Below are positions 45,034 to 53,179 of a stretch of 64,000 bases of DNA, piece by piece. Each line of letters begins with the position of its first letter. The stretch's first letter is position 1. The DNA is taken from positions 48,875 to 112,874 of the forward strand of contig NZ_JADEXQ010000005.1 of NCBI RefSeq assembly GCF_015207035.1, given 5' to 3'. The position numbers and the translations under genes were made by a program. The notes below the pieces were generated by a model. The model was given only the letters and a program-made list of their open reading frames with translations. It was not told the origin of the DNA and ran no database searches. This DNA is from Romeriopsis navalis LEGE 11480. Its GTDB lineage: Bacteria > Cyanobacteriota > Cyanobacteriia > Leptolyngbyales > Leptolyngbyaceae.

Positions 45034-46869
45034 GTGAATAAACGCTGGAGAAACGCAGGGCTATATGCGCTCTTGGCAGTCGTCTTGATTGCTTTGGGAA
45101 CGACATTTTTTGATCGCCCGCCGGAAACTCAAGGCACCCTGAAATATAGCGAATTTATTCAGCAGGTTCAGGATAAGAAGATTGACCGTGTCGTACTTTT
45201 CTCGGATCGCTCGAAAGCGGTCGTTACCCGTGGTGAAGAAAAGCTACAGGTCAACTTGTTGTCAGATCCCGGACTGATTGACACCCTGACGAAGAATGAT
45301 GTTGATATTACCGTGCGTCCGCCCCAGGATGACAGCATCATTGTGCGTTTGGCCGGTAGCTTGATCTTCCCAGTATTACTGTTGGTGGGGCTATTCTTCT
45401 TGCTACGTCGGGCGCAGAGTGGTCCGGGTAGTCAGGCCATGAACTTCGGTAAGTCGAAGGCGCGGGTCCAGATGGAGCCGCAGACTCAGGTGACGTTCGG
45501 CGATGTGGCTGGTATTGACCAGGCGAAGCTAGAGCTGACTGAGGTCGTTGACTTCTTGAAGAATGCCGATCGCTTTACGGCTGTCGGTGCAAAGATTCCC
45601 AAGGGCTGCTTATTGGTGGGCCCTCCGGGTACTGGTAAAACCCTTTTGGCGAAGGCCGTTGCGGGTGAGGCGGGTGTACCGTTCTTCAGTATTTCGGGTT
45701 CGGAGTTCGTTGAGATGTTTGTGGGTGTGGGTGCGTCCCGTGTCCGTGACTTGTTTGAGCAAGCGAAGGCGAATGCGCCTTGTATCGTCTTTATCGACGA
45801 GATTGATGCCGTGGGCCGTCAGCGTGGTGCTGGTATGGGCGGCGGTAACGATGAGCGGGAGCAGACCCTGAACCAGCTCTTGACGGAGATGGATGGTTTT
45901 GAAGGGAACACTGGCATCATCATCATTGCGGCGACTAACCGTCCGGATGTCTTGGATGCGGCACTGTTGCGACCGGGTCGTTTTGACCGTCAGGTTGTGG
46001 TGGACCGTCCGGACTTCGGTGGTCGTTCCGAAATTCTGAATGTGCATGCGCGTGGCAAGACTTTGGCGAAGGATGTGGATCTCGATCGCATTGCACGTCG
46101 GACACCGGGCTTTACGGGTGCGGACTTGTCGAACTTGCTGAATGAAGCCGCAATTTTGGCGGCCCGACGCAATTTGACGGAAGTTTCGATGGACGAAATC
46201 AATGACGCGATCGACCGTGTGTTGGCGGGTCCTGAGAAGAAAGACCGCGTCATGAGTGAGAAGCGCAAGGAATTGGTGGCTTATCACGAAGCGGGTCACG
46301 CAATTGTCGGTGCTTTGATGCCGGATTATGACCCGGTACAGAAGATTTCCATTATTCCCCGTGGTGCTGCCGGTGGTTTGACTTGGTTTACACCGAGCGA
46401 AGACCGGATGGATTCGGGCTTGTACTCCCGGGCTTATCTCCAGAATCAGATGGCGGTGGCTTTGGGCGGCCGCGTGGCTGAGGAGCTGATCTACGGTGAT
46501 GAGGAAGTGACGACGGGTGCTTCGAATGACTTGCAGCAGGTTGCAAGTGTGGCGAAGCGGATGGTAACGCAGTTCGGGATGAGCGATCGGCTGGGTCCGG
46601 TGGCGTTGGGTCGTTCCCAGGGCAATATGTTCTTGGGCCGTGACATCATGTCGGAGCGTGATTTCTCGGATGAGACGGCGGCGGCAATTGACGATGAAGT
46701 TCGGAACTTGGTTGACCAAGCGTACCGTCGTTGTAAGCAAACTTTGGTTGAGAACCGCAATGTGCTCGACAAGGTTGCTGCAATGTTGATTGAGAAGGAG
46801 ACTGTGGACGCGGAAGAACTGCAAGAGGTTCTGTCTACGAATGAAGTGAAGATGGCGAGTATTGCTTAG
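45034..46869 (+). CDS. ftsH: ATP-dependent zinc metalloprotease FtsH
   Basis: A 611-residue membrane AAA protease with a GTG start set by the AGGAGG at 45020. Two membrane helices (about 8-25 and 105-123) flank a periplasmic domain. The AAA domain has Walker A GPPGTGKT, Walker [11 protein letters not shown] and the second region of homology [17 protein letters not shown]; the pore motif is FVGVGASR. The zinc site HEAGH lies in [12 protein letters not shown]. FtsH degrades damaged membrane proteins, including photosystem II D1 in cyanobacteria. Which of the several cyanobacterial FtsH paralogues this is cannot be settled by eye. A strong terminator follows. Confidence 0.97.
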   Translation: MNKRWRNAGLYALLAVVLIALGTTFFDRPPETQGTLKYSEFIQQVQDKKIDRVVLFSDRSKAVVTRGEEKLQVNLLSDPGLIDTLTKNDVDITVRPPQDDSIIVRLAGSLIFPVLLLVGLFFLLRRAQSGPGSQAMNFGKSKARVQMEPQTQVTFGDVAGIDQAKLELTEVVDFLKNADRFTAVGAKIPKGCLLVGPPGTGKTLLAKAVAGEAGVPFFSISGSEFVEMFVGVGASRVRDLFEQAKANAPCIVFIDEIDAVGRQRGAGMGGGNDEREQTLNQLLTEMDGFEGNTGIIIIAATNRPDVLDAALLRPGRFDRQVVVDRPDFGGRSEILNVHARGKTLAKDVDLDRIARRTPGFTGADLSNLLNEAAILAARRNLTEVSMDEINDAIDRVLAGPEKKDRVMSEKRKELVAYHEAGHAIVGALMPDYDPVQKISIIPRGAAGGLTWFTPSEDRMDSGLYSRAYLQNQMAVALGGRVAEELIYGDEEVTTGASNDLQQVASVAKRMVTQFGMSDRLGPVALGRSQGNMFLGRDIMSERDFSDETAAAIDDEVRNLVDQAYRRCKQTLVENRNVLDKVAAMLIEKETVDAEELQEVLSTNEVKMASIA

Positions 46870-46905
46870 TTGCTGACTGACTAATCTTCGAGTTTCTTTG
46901 AACTG

Positions 46906-46943
46906 AAAAGGCGCGTTATCCTCTGGGGTGACGCGCCTTTTTT
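46906..46943 (+). terminator. Terminator of ftsH
   Basis: A perfect 11-bp stem, AAAAGGCGCGT (46906-46916) with ACGCGCCTTTT, is followed by more T. It lies about 37 bp after the stop. Confidence 0.85.
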
Positions 46944-46989
46944 GGGGCTAAAATTTGGTGCAGCGGTGGCTATGCTATGGGCCTTTATC

Positions 46990-47367
46990 TTACTGAGATA
47001 AAACGTGGGGCGAATGAATATCAATTAGCCAGTTTTCGTCGATCACTTTAAGGCTGTCGTTCAAGATTAGACTGAGTTCCCCGATCGTGGCTTCTGATCC
47101 AGGTATCTTGAGGGCGTACTTAAAATTGAGCCAAGGGGTGCCACCATTGTGGTTGGGCGTGACGCCAAGGGCGCTGCTAATGACTTCTAGCTGAGGGCTT
47201 TGGCTGAAGCGGATGATCTCATAGAATTGATCTTCTTCGTCCCAGTAGCCGTTAATTTGGGCATTACAGGCTTGAAGATGTTGGGTGGCGATTGCGGTTG
47301 GGTCGATCGCTTCGACTGTTTGGGTGACGTTATGCCAGATAGGATGGGATTTCAGGGTGGTGGTCAC
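46990..47367 (-). CDS. Hypothetical protein, probable operon with 47381-47710
   Basis: A 125-residue protein I do not recognise. It is acidic and soluble with no signal or membrane segment. Recognisable stretches are a helical start (THPIW-like HPIWHNVTQTV), a Trp/Asp/Glu segment GYWDEEDQFYEI, and a Gly-rich loop NHNGGTPWLNFKYAL. Predicted alpha/beta content suggests a small globular domain. It starts 13 bp after the stop of the upstream unknown gene on the same strand, so the two are probably cotranscribed. Confidence 0.6.
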   Translation of the reverse strand: MTTTLKSHPIWHNVTQTVEAIDPTAIATQHLQACNAQINGYWDEEDQFYEIIRFSQSPQLEVISSALGVTPNHNGGTPWLNFKYALKIPGSEATIGELSLILNDSLKVIDENWLIDIHSPHVLSQ

Positions 47368-47380
47368 AGCATTTACTCCG

Positions 47381-47710
47381 TTAGTGAGTCGTCATTTTGC
47401 CGGGGAAGTAGAGAACCGTTTCTATTATTTTGCCGTGAAATCGTCGATCGCCGCCTTTTCCCAGAATTTTGGATTTCAGGTCGTAGTCTGCGATTTCTGA
47501 TGGTACAAGTCCGATGTTGCCCGTTGAGGGGACAATGCCTTTGTTGATTGCTTTGAGATGTTTGCCAACGGAGTCATATAGCTGGCCCATTTGGATTTGA
47601 TTGGCGCTAAAGGCGATCGGTCTTGGCTCACTTGAGCAGTAGACAATTTCTGCTGTGATTTCTTGCCAACGATCGGGGAGCTGGGGTGGATCTGAGGCAC
47701 AATCGCTCAT
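47381..47710 (-). CDS. Hypothetical protein, first gene of a two-gene unit
   Basis: A 109-residue protein of unknown family. It has no signal or membrane segment. A conserved-looking core runs from WQEITAEIVYCSSEP to LKSKILGKGGDRRFHGKI, mixed in charge. The partner gene follows 13 bp later. The function cannot be guessed. Confidence 0.6.
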   Translation of the reverse strand: MSDCASDPPQLPDRWQEITAEIVYCSSEPRPIAFSANQIQMGQLYDSVGKHLKAINKGIVPSTGNIGLVPSEIADYDLKSKILGKGGDRRFHGKIIETVLYFPGKMTTH

Positions 47711-47884
47711 GATTGATTGGTTGTTGTTTGACGGAAATGTGTGAAGTGACGGGTGTGAGGGTGGTGTCGATCATTGGTTGTGGTGAGTCCTATGCGCGAG
47801 AGGACGGTGCATTTATTTTAGCCTGCTTGGATTTCTGTATGATTATTGGCTATGGCTGATACCTGACAACTGATAACTGACGAC

Positions 47885-50800
47885 TCAAACCGATGCGGCT
47901 GACATCTGCTCAAACAGTTGTGTGACTTCGGCTTCGCTGCTGCCGAGACGTTGGCTAATTGCGCTGAGGAGTTGGGGGGATGGGTGGGATTTTAATAGAC
48001 GATTACAACTTCTCAGAACAATTCCCAAGTTATGGTGAGCACTAAATTCAATGTAAGTTTCTAGTGCCTTGAGATACTCCTCAGCCGCTTGTTCAAACTC
48101 GCGCAATTCCTCGGCGACGCGGCCCAACTGGTGGTAGGTGCCCGCTTGTTCGTAGCGATCGTTGAACTCGATTTGGATTTGGAGCGCTTGGTTGTAGTGT
48201 GTTCTGGCTTGTTCAAACTCGCGCAATTCCTGTGCGACGATGCCCAACTGGTGGTAGGTGCGGGCTTGTGAGTAGCGATCGTTGAACTCGATTTGGATTT
48301 GGAGCGCTTGGTTGTAGTGTGTTCTGGCTTGTTCAAACTCGCGCAATTCCTGTGCGACGATGCCCAACTGGTGGTAGGTGCCCGCTTGTGAGTAGCGATC
48401 GTTGAACTCGATTTGGATTTGGAGCGCTTGGTTGTAGTGTGTTCTGGCTTGTTCAAACTCGCGCAATGCCTGTGCGACGATGCCCAACTGGTGGTAGGTG
48501 CGGGCTTGTTCGTAGCGATCGTTGAACTCGATTTTGATTTGGAGCGCTTGGTTGTAGTGTGTTCTGGCTTGTTCAAACTCGCGCAATGCCTGTGCGACGA
48601 TGCCCAACTGGTGGTAGGTGCCCGCTTGTTCGTAGCGATCGTTGAATTCGATTTTGATTTGGAGTGCTTGGTTGTAGTGTGCGCGTGCTTGTTCCCACTC
48701 GCGCAATTCCTGTGCGACGCGGCCCAACTGGTGGTAGGTGCGGGCTTGGGATAAGCGATCGCCTGCTGAGTTCTTAGCTGTTAATTCTTGAGAATAGGTA
48801 CTTTTTGCTTTTTCGTATTGCTTGGTCATTAGATAGCAATAACCCAGCAAATTCAAAGCAATGACATATTCTCTTGCTCCATCACCAGTTTTCCATTCTG
48901 TGGGATAAGTTGCTAAAACTTGATTGACTTCTTCTGCAAGTTGTAGTTCGGCTTGAATATCTTGCTTCAGTTCTAAATATTTATCGAGAGTCACAAAGAT
49001 GTTGATGCTTTCTTGCCGGGTTAATGCGATTTGTAATGCGTGGTAAAGATTTTCATACTCAAGTTGGCAGAAAATAATGCCTGTCTGCTTTTCCTGCGGC
49101 TCTTTCGATGTCATTAACTGCTGATAAGAACCGGCTAATCCTTCATAGTGATTCTTGAAGCCCGACTGTAAAGCTGACTGAAATGCTTCATCTTGCGCGG
49201 CTAGTTTGGTTTTGAGAAAATAAGGAAACACCGGCTGGATCGTTAGCAAACTCGGATGCTCAGCGTTGATGGGCGAGAGCAGTCCCCAGTTGATTGCTTC
49301 CTGGACCGCATCATCCAGCAGATCTGGCGTCAGATGAGCAAAGTCTGTTCCACTCGCCTGCAACTGCTGCACATAGTTTGGCAATAAACCACGATGAATA
49401 AATCCACTAAACGGTGCCAAACACAGCAAGTTTTTCTGTGCCGCCGCCGAGAGGTTTCCGTGGGAATATTCCACACATTGCAGAATGCTACTGGTTTTAT
49501 CTTGGCTGCCTGCTTGATCCAGCCGCACATCCGCCGCATCCAGCCCTTGCAGCACCTCTGCCACCGTCTGCCGCCCCAAGTTCGCCAATACTACCTCAAT
49601 CGCCAGCGGATACCCCGCTAGCAGTTTCATCAACCGCCCAAAGTCCCGCTTATCCGCCAGCATCGCTAACCGCTTTGGCGCATCCGCCACATGCCGCGCC
49701 AGCACCTTCTCCGCCAGCACCGTCCGCGCCTGGGGGTCCAGCCCCCGTAGCTCATAGACATTTGCCCCATAGGCATCCCCCAGCCAATTCTCCCGCCGCC
49801 GCGACCCCAGCAGCACCCGCGTCGCCCCGCCATTTAGCTGTACCAAAAAGTCCCGAATCGCCCGCTGTTCATCCGGATTTAACGTATTCTGAATCGCCAA
49901 CGCCTGCCCCGTCACCGACTCCAGATTATCTAGCACAATCAGCCACCGCTTTGCCTTCAGCGCCTGTACCAGTCGCGCCATCTGCGCCACCTGCGGCAGC
50001 GGCTGGAACTCCCGCATTTCCACTTCGTTCAAGACAGCCCGCGCCACCCCATCCAGAATCTGCGCCAGCTTCCAGCCCTTCGTATCGTAGCCAAAGTAGC
50101 TCACCCCATCCACAAAGCCCGTCTGCACCCACCAATCCTGCAAATACCGCAGCAGCGTCGTCTTGCCCGTGCCGCCCATCCCATGCAGCATCAGCACATT
50201 CCCCCGCCGGATCAGCCCCTTCTCAATCTGCAAAATCTCCAAATCCCGCCCCACAAAGCCATACTCCGTGCGGAACTGATTGCCAAACTGAAACCGGCTG
50301 CCCTTCTGCGTCCAATACGCCTCCGCTTCCTCCGGATACATCCGCCGCAACTTCAGATCCACCGCCTGATTGCGATACACCACCGGCAGCAGCCAATCTT
50401 CGAGATCCACCTTTTGCCCATAGGAAACCTGCCGCAACTTCTTGGCATGGAGTTCCCGCCGCGCCTGCTGTAACGCCTTGTCCACCGGCACCTGCGCAAA
50501 CAAATTGCCATACAAGTTCTCCACCATCAGCCGCGCCGCATCCACTGTCACGCTATAGGCCATCGCGATCACCGTCTGCATCCCCGCATCCATCAGCCGC
50601 GCCCCCAGACTCGTCTCCCGCACATCGACAGACTGCTCTCCCGGTTCGGTTCCCCCAGAATTGGGGGCGAGGGGGCCACTAACCTGCTTTCCCGACTGAC
50701 AAGCATTCAAAATACAAGCCGAAATCCCATACTTCCCCAGCCGCTCCGTCATCTCCTGCGCCGACACCGGCACCGACTGACCCGCCGCATCCCCTTCAAA

Positions 50801-51592
50801 AAATAGAAACGCCTGTACCCCCTCATACTGCGGCATCGCCTCCAGCCCATAGCCCCGCTGGAAGCTATAGTCACTGCCCGCCTCGCACCCGGCCTGAAAC
50901 TGTTCATAGTTCATCAGCCCACCATGCATATCGAAATGCACTAGATGGTAGTAGCCCTCGCCCCGCGCTTCGAGCTGCTGCACAAATGCCTTATAGCTAC
51001 CCGGACGCACCAGCTCCACATTCACCGGCACCTGCGCCTTGTCGATACCCTCGACCAAAGGCCGCGAAATCGTCCGATAGCCGACATCCTTCGCCTCATC
51101 AGGCCGCGCCGTCATCACCAGCAAATTCAGCGTCGTCGAATCCTGCCGCTGCACATTCAGCCCACCACCCTGCATCCGGCGCTGCCGCACCATCACACAG
51201 TCAATCGACAGCGGACGCGGCATATCCCCATCCCACAAAGACTCCCAATGCAATCCCTGAAACGCCGGATCGCCCACAATCACAATTTCTAAATCACTCA
51301 GATTTCCAGCGACTTGCTGATAGGCGGCATAGGCTTTGCGATCGCCAAACACCTGATCAAACAGCGCCGTGCCGTAATCCTTCGCACTCGCCGCTGCCCG
51401 CGCCGCGATCGTCGTATCAGTAAACGGAAACGTAATCCACCGCTCGAAATACCACTCAAGCTCGGCTTCTCGCTTTGGCTCACTGCGAAATGGATCACTA
51501 ATCTGAATCAAAAATTCGCTGCCGCCTACTGTCAGCTTTGCCGTGAAATCGTTGTCAACTTTGCCGTTCTGGGCGATCGTGATGACTGTCAT
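47885..51592 (-). CDS. CHAT protease-NTPase-TPR protein (NLR/STAND-like)
   Basis: A 1235-residue multidomain protein. Residues 1-415 form a CHAT (caspase-family) domain: the His of FDMHGG (about 223) and the Cys of ILNACQSG (298) are the probable catalytic pair. Residues about 440-830 form a STAND NTPase: Walker A GMGGTGKTTL (471-480), Walker B RWLIVLDNLE (549-558), and a sensor Arg pair in LLGSRRRENW, followed by the GLPLA-like motif AGYPLAIEV and winged-helix-like sequence. Residues about 930-1215 are TPR repeats, seven units of 40 residues in nearly identical DNA. Such proteins resemble bacterial STAND sensors: ligand binding by the repeats triggers NTPase oligomerisation and protease activation. 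Base composition changes within the gene near 49400. A small membrane-protein gene is divergent. The family role in defence is inferred. Confidence 0.88.
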   Translation of the reverse strand: MTVITIAQNGKVDNDFTAKLTVGGSEFLIQISDPFRSEPKREAELEWYFERWITFPFTDTTIAARAAASAKDYGTALFDQVFGDRKAYAAYQQVAGNLSDLEIVIVGDPAFQGLHWESLWDGDMPRPLSIDCVMVRQRRMQGGGLNVQRQDSTTLNLLVMTARPDEAKDVGYRTISRPLVEGIDKAQVPVNVELVRPGSYKAFVQQLEARGEGYYHLVHFDMHGGLMNYEQFQAGCEAGSDYSFQRGYGLEAMPQYEGVQAFLFFEGDAAGQSVPVSAQEMTERLGKYGISACILNACQSGKQVSGPLAPNSGGTEPGEQSVDVRETSLGARLMDAGMQTVIAMAYSVTVDAARLMVENLYGNLFAQVPVDKALQQARRELHAKKLRQVSYGQKVDLEDWLLPVVYRNQAVDLKLRRMYPEEAEAYWTQKGSRFQFGNQFRTEYGFVGRDLEILQIEKGLIRRGNVLMLHGMGGTGKTTLLRYLQDWWVQTGFVDGVSYFGYDTKGWKLAQILDGVARAVLNEVEMREFQPLPQVAQMARLVQALKAKRWLIVLDNLESVTGQALAIQNTLNPDEQRAIRDFLVQLNGGATRVLLGSRRRENWLGDAYGANVYELRGLDPQARTVLAEKVLARHVADAPKRLAMLADKRDFGRLMKLLAGYPLAIEVVLANLGRQTVAEVLQGLDAADVRLDQAGSQDKTSSILQCVEYSHGNLSAAAQKNLLCLAPFSGFIHRGLLPNYVQQLQASGTDFAHLTPDLLDDAVQEAINWGLLSPINAEHPSLLTIQPVFPYFLKTKLAAQDEAFQSALQSGFKNHYEGLAGSYQQLMTSKEPQEKQTGIIFCQLEYENLYHALQIALTRQESINIFVTLDKYLELKQDIQAELQLAEEVNQVLATYPTEWKTGDGAREYVIALNLLGYCYLMTKQYEKAKSTYSQELTAKNSAGDRLSQARTYHQLGRVAQELREWEQARAHYNQALQIKIEFNDRYEQAGTYHQLGIVAQALREFEQARTHYNQALQIKIEFNDRYEQARTYHQLGIVAQALREFEQARTHYNQALQIQIEFNDRYSQAGTYHQLGIVAQELREFEQARTHYNQALQIQIEFNDRYSQARTYHQLGIVAQELREFEQARTHYNQALQIQIEFNDRYEQAGTYHQLGRVAEELREFEQAAEEYLKALETYIEFSAHHNLGIVLRSCNRLLKSHPSPQLLSAISQRLGSSEAEVTQLFEQMSAASV
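48085..48765 (-). repeat. 120-bp tandem repeats encoding TPR units
   Basis: Six copies of a 120-bp unit (anchor GCCCAACTGGTGGTAGGTG at 48122, 48242, 48362, 48482, 48602 and 48722) differ at only a few positions. Each encodes a 40-residue TPR hairpin (pattern YHQLGxVAQxLREFEQA). Confidence 0.95.
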
Positions 51593-51706
51593 AGAATATC
51601 CAGGGAATTCAGGGGGGAGTGAATTAAGACGAGCTACACCGATTTTCGTTTCGATTACGGAAAAATTCCGTCATACTCATAAAATCTTCAGCAACTAAAA
51701 ATATCT

Positions 51707-52138
51707 ATGTCTGTCATTCCCGCCACCGACGAACTCAACCAATTCCGTCAAGCCAGTGCCGCCATTCCGGAAGCGGCAAGTGCAATTGACTTACTCGAAC
51801 AAACCCAAGACTTTGAAGCGACGATCGAGCAGCTTTTCCAAGCCCAAGCCGGGACGCCCCAAACCTTCTCGACTGGAGGCGATCGGCCCAAAATCTGGTC
51901 CATCCTGAAAACCCGCCTTATGCAAGAAATCTGCGGCGACGATGAAAGTTTTCGCAGCATGATCAAAGACATCAAAAAGCACCCCAGCAACGCGATCGTC
52001 GTTACTGGGGCAATCACTTATCTGATTAATCTTTCGGGTATTCCCTTTCCGGTTGAACCAGCCCTCGCCACGGGCATTGTGCTCTACATTGCCCACATCG
52101 GTATTGATGTCTTTTGCGAATGGTCAACGGCGGGTTGA
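51707..52138 (+). CDS. Small protein with hydrophobic C-terminus, divergent from the CHAT gene
   Basis: A 143-residue protein I do not recognise. Residues 1-50 are helical and acidic/Ala-rich; residues 51-90 are polar. The C-terminal part has two hydrophobic stretches (about 95-112 AIVVTGAITYLINLSGIP and 115-136 EPALATGIVLYIAHIGIDVF) separated by a short Pro-containing turn, which could be a membrane hairpin. A single Cys lies near residue 76 and another near the end. It is divergent from the CHAT-NTPase-TPR gene, with starts 114 bp apart, so shared control is plausible. It could be a membrane effector or CHAT substrate, but nothing proves it. Confidence 0.65.
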   Translation: MSVIPATDELNQFRQASAAIPEAASAIDLLEQTQDFEATIEQLFQAQAGTPQTFSTGGDRPKIWSILKTRLMQEICGDDESFRSMIKDIKKHPSNAIVVTGAITYLINLSGIPFPVEPALATGIVLYIAHIGIDVFCEWSTAG

Positions 52139-52170
52139 TTTTCCAAAGAATTTGCCCCTGTAACCCAAGC

Positions 52171-52632
52171 CTAGAAGCTAGAGAGATACCACTTGCCATC
52201 GCGTTTAATCAGGTTGATGGTTTCGGCTTTGTCACCCTCGGGGCCAAACAATATTTCCACCATTGCGGTGTTGCCGTCTTCACTGATTTTGGCCTCACCT
52301 TGAAGGCTCATATTGCCAAAGAATTTCACGAATTTCTCGCGATTTTTGGCGTCAGTTGCGACATCGCAGATTTGCTGCGTGTCACCGTCATTCTGTTTCT
52401 GTGGGTCGCATAATCCACCTAAAGCCTCAAATTCTTTGGTAGTTGCGGCATCCGCAATGGCTTGAACCACTGATTTGGGCTGACTATTTGCTACGACTGC
52501 GACTTTGCTGCTGGGCGAAGCATCCGTGGCTGGGGGCGGATTGTTTGATGCTGTGGGGCTACTACTACAACTGGCGATCGTCAGTGACAGACTCAAGGCG
52601 ACGAGCCAATGATGCGGATGGGTTTGGAACAT
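52171..52632 (-). CDS. Lipoprotein with NTF2-like (DUF4878-like) domain
   Basis: A 153-residue protein. The signal sequence ends in a lipobox IASC (about 18-21), followed by a Ser/Pro/Ala-rich linker (about 22-50). The rest (about 52-153) is a small alpha/beta domain ending DGKWYLSSF, typical of NTF2/SnoaL-like or DUF4878 lipoproteins. Two Cys may form a disulphide (LCDPQ and QICDV). It probably sits on the periplasmic side of a membrane; the ligand is unknown. It is convergent with the small gene upstream at 51707-52138. Confidence 0.7.
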   Translation of the reverse strand: MFQTHPHHWLVALSLSLTIASCSSSPTASNNPPPATDASPSSKVAVVANSQPKSVVQAIADAATTKEFEALGGLCDPQKQNDGDTQQICDVATDAKNREKFVKFFGNMSLQGEAKISEDGNTAMVEILFGPEGDKAETINLIKRDGKWYLSSF

Positions 52633-52796
52633 AAAATTCTCCCTTGAATACCAGGTAAATTATCCAAGCTGGATATGACAACGATGCAATAGCTGTGGCG
52701 GATTGACTCAGGCGAGTTGTCAACTGATGATGGACTACATGTAAATGCGATTGATGGATTGAATCGCATCAATCATATACGGAGATGGAAGTTCCG

Positions 52797-53117
52797 ATGA
52801 TTCTACTCTTTGGTCTATTGGTTATCCTCATCGCCGCAGTGTTTTTAGTCGCTGTAACGTGGCTTTCTGTCTGGTTAGTCCGGCGGTTTAAACCGATTTG
52901 GGGTTACGTTGGTGCAGGCATTATGACTGGGAGTGGATTGTTGGGCCTCGGTTTGGTGACGCATTTCCTTGATCAAGCCGAAACGGCTGGCCCGATGGCG
53001 CGAGGCTATTATCAGTTATTTGCGATGATCACAGTCTTACCGACCGTGTTGGCGGGACTGCTGACGGTGGGACTATTGGTGTATACATTCCGCCGGGGAA
53101 GGTCGAAGCGTGGTTAA
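52797..53117 (+). CDS. Small integral membrane protein, unknown function
   Basis: A 106-residue protein from the ATG at 52797 (MILLFGLLVIL). The in-frame ATG at 52785 overlaps the GGAG and would leave no spacing, while GGAA at 52787-52790 suits 52797. Hydrophobic segments lie at about 3-25, 37-55 and 70-95, with basic loops between (RRFKP, RRGRSKRG), so three helices are predicted with the basic C-terminus in the cytoplasm. No family recognised. Confidence 0.65.
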   Translation: MILLFGLLVILIAAVFLVAVTWLSVWLVRRFKPIWGYVGAGIMTGSGLLGLGLVTHFLDQAETAGPMARGYYQLFAMITVLPTVLAGLLTVGLLVYTFRRGRSKRG

Positions 53118-53179
53118 TTGGATAGATTGTTTCGTGTGCGGCAGATGGAACGATCGTATGGCCCCATCGACGGACATCG

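Noticed and set aside
45610..46824. 404-codon minus-strand ORF opposite ftsH
   Set aside because: It lies entirely inside the ftsH coding frame and its translation shows no conserved motif. It is a shadow of a highly biased gene.
48085..48765. CRISPR array
   Set aside because: The repeats are 120 bp with no unique spacers, and every unit is an in-frame 40-residue TPR.
49414..50682. 422-codon plus-strand ORF opposite the CHAT-NTPase gene
   Set aside because: Its translation is a Pro/Ala/Ser-rich low-complexity sequence with no family likeness, and it lies within a clearly coding, GC-rich minus-strand gene. It is a shadow ORF.
51707..52138. Bacterial gasdermin
   Set aside because: Gasdermins partnered with CHAT-like proteases are much longer and beta-rich; this protein is 143 residues and looks helical.
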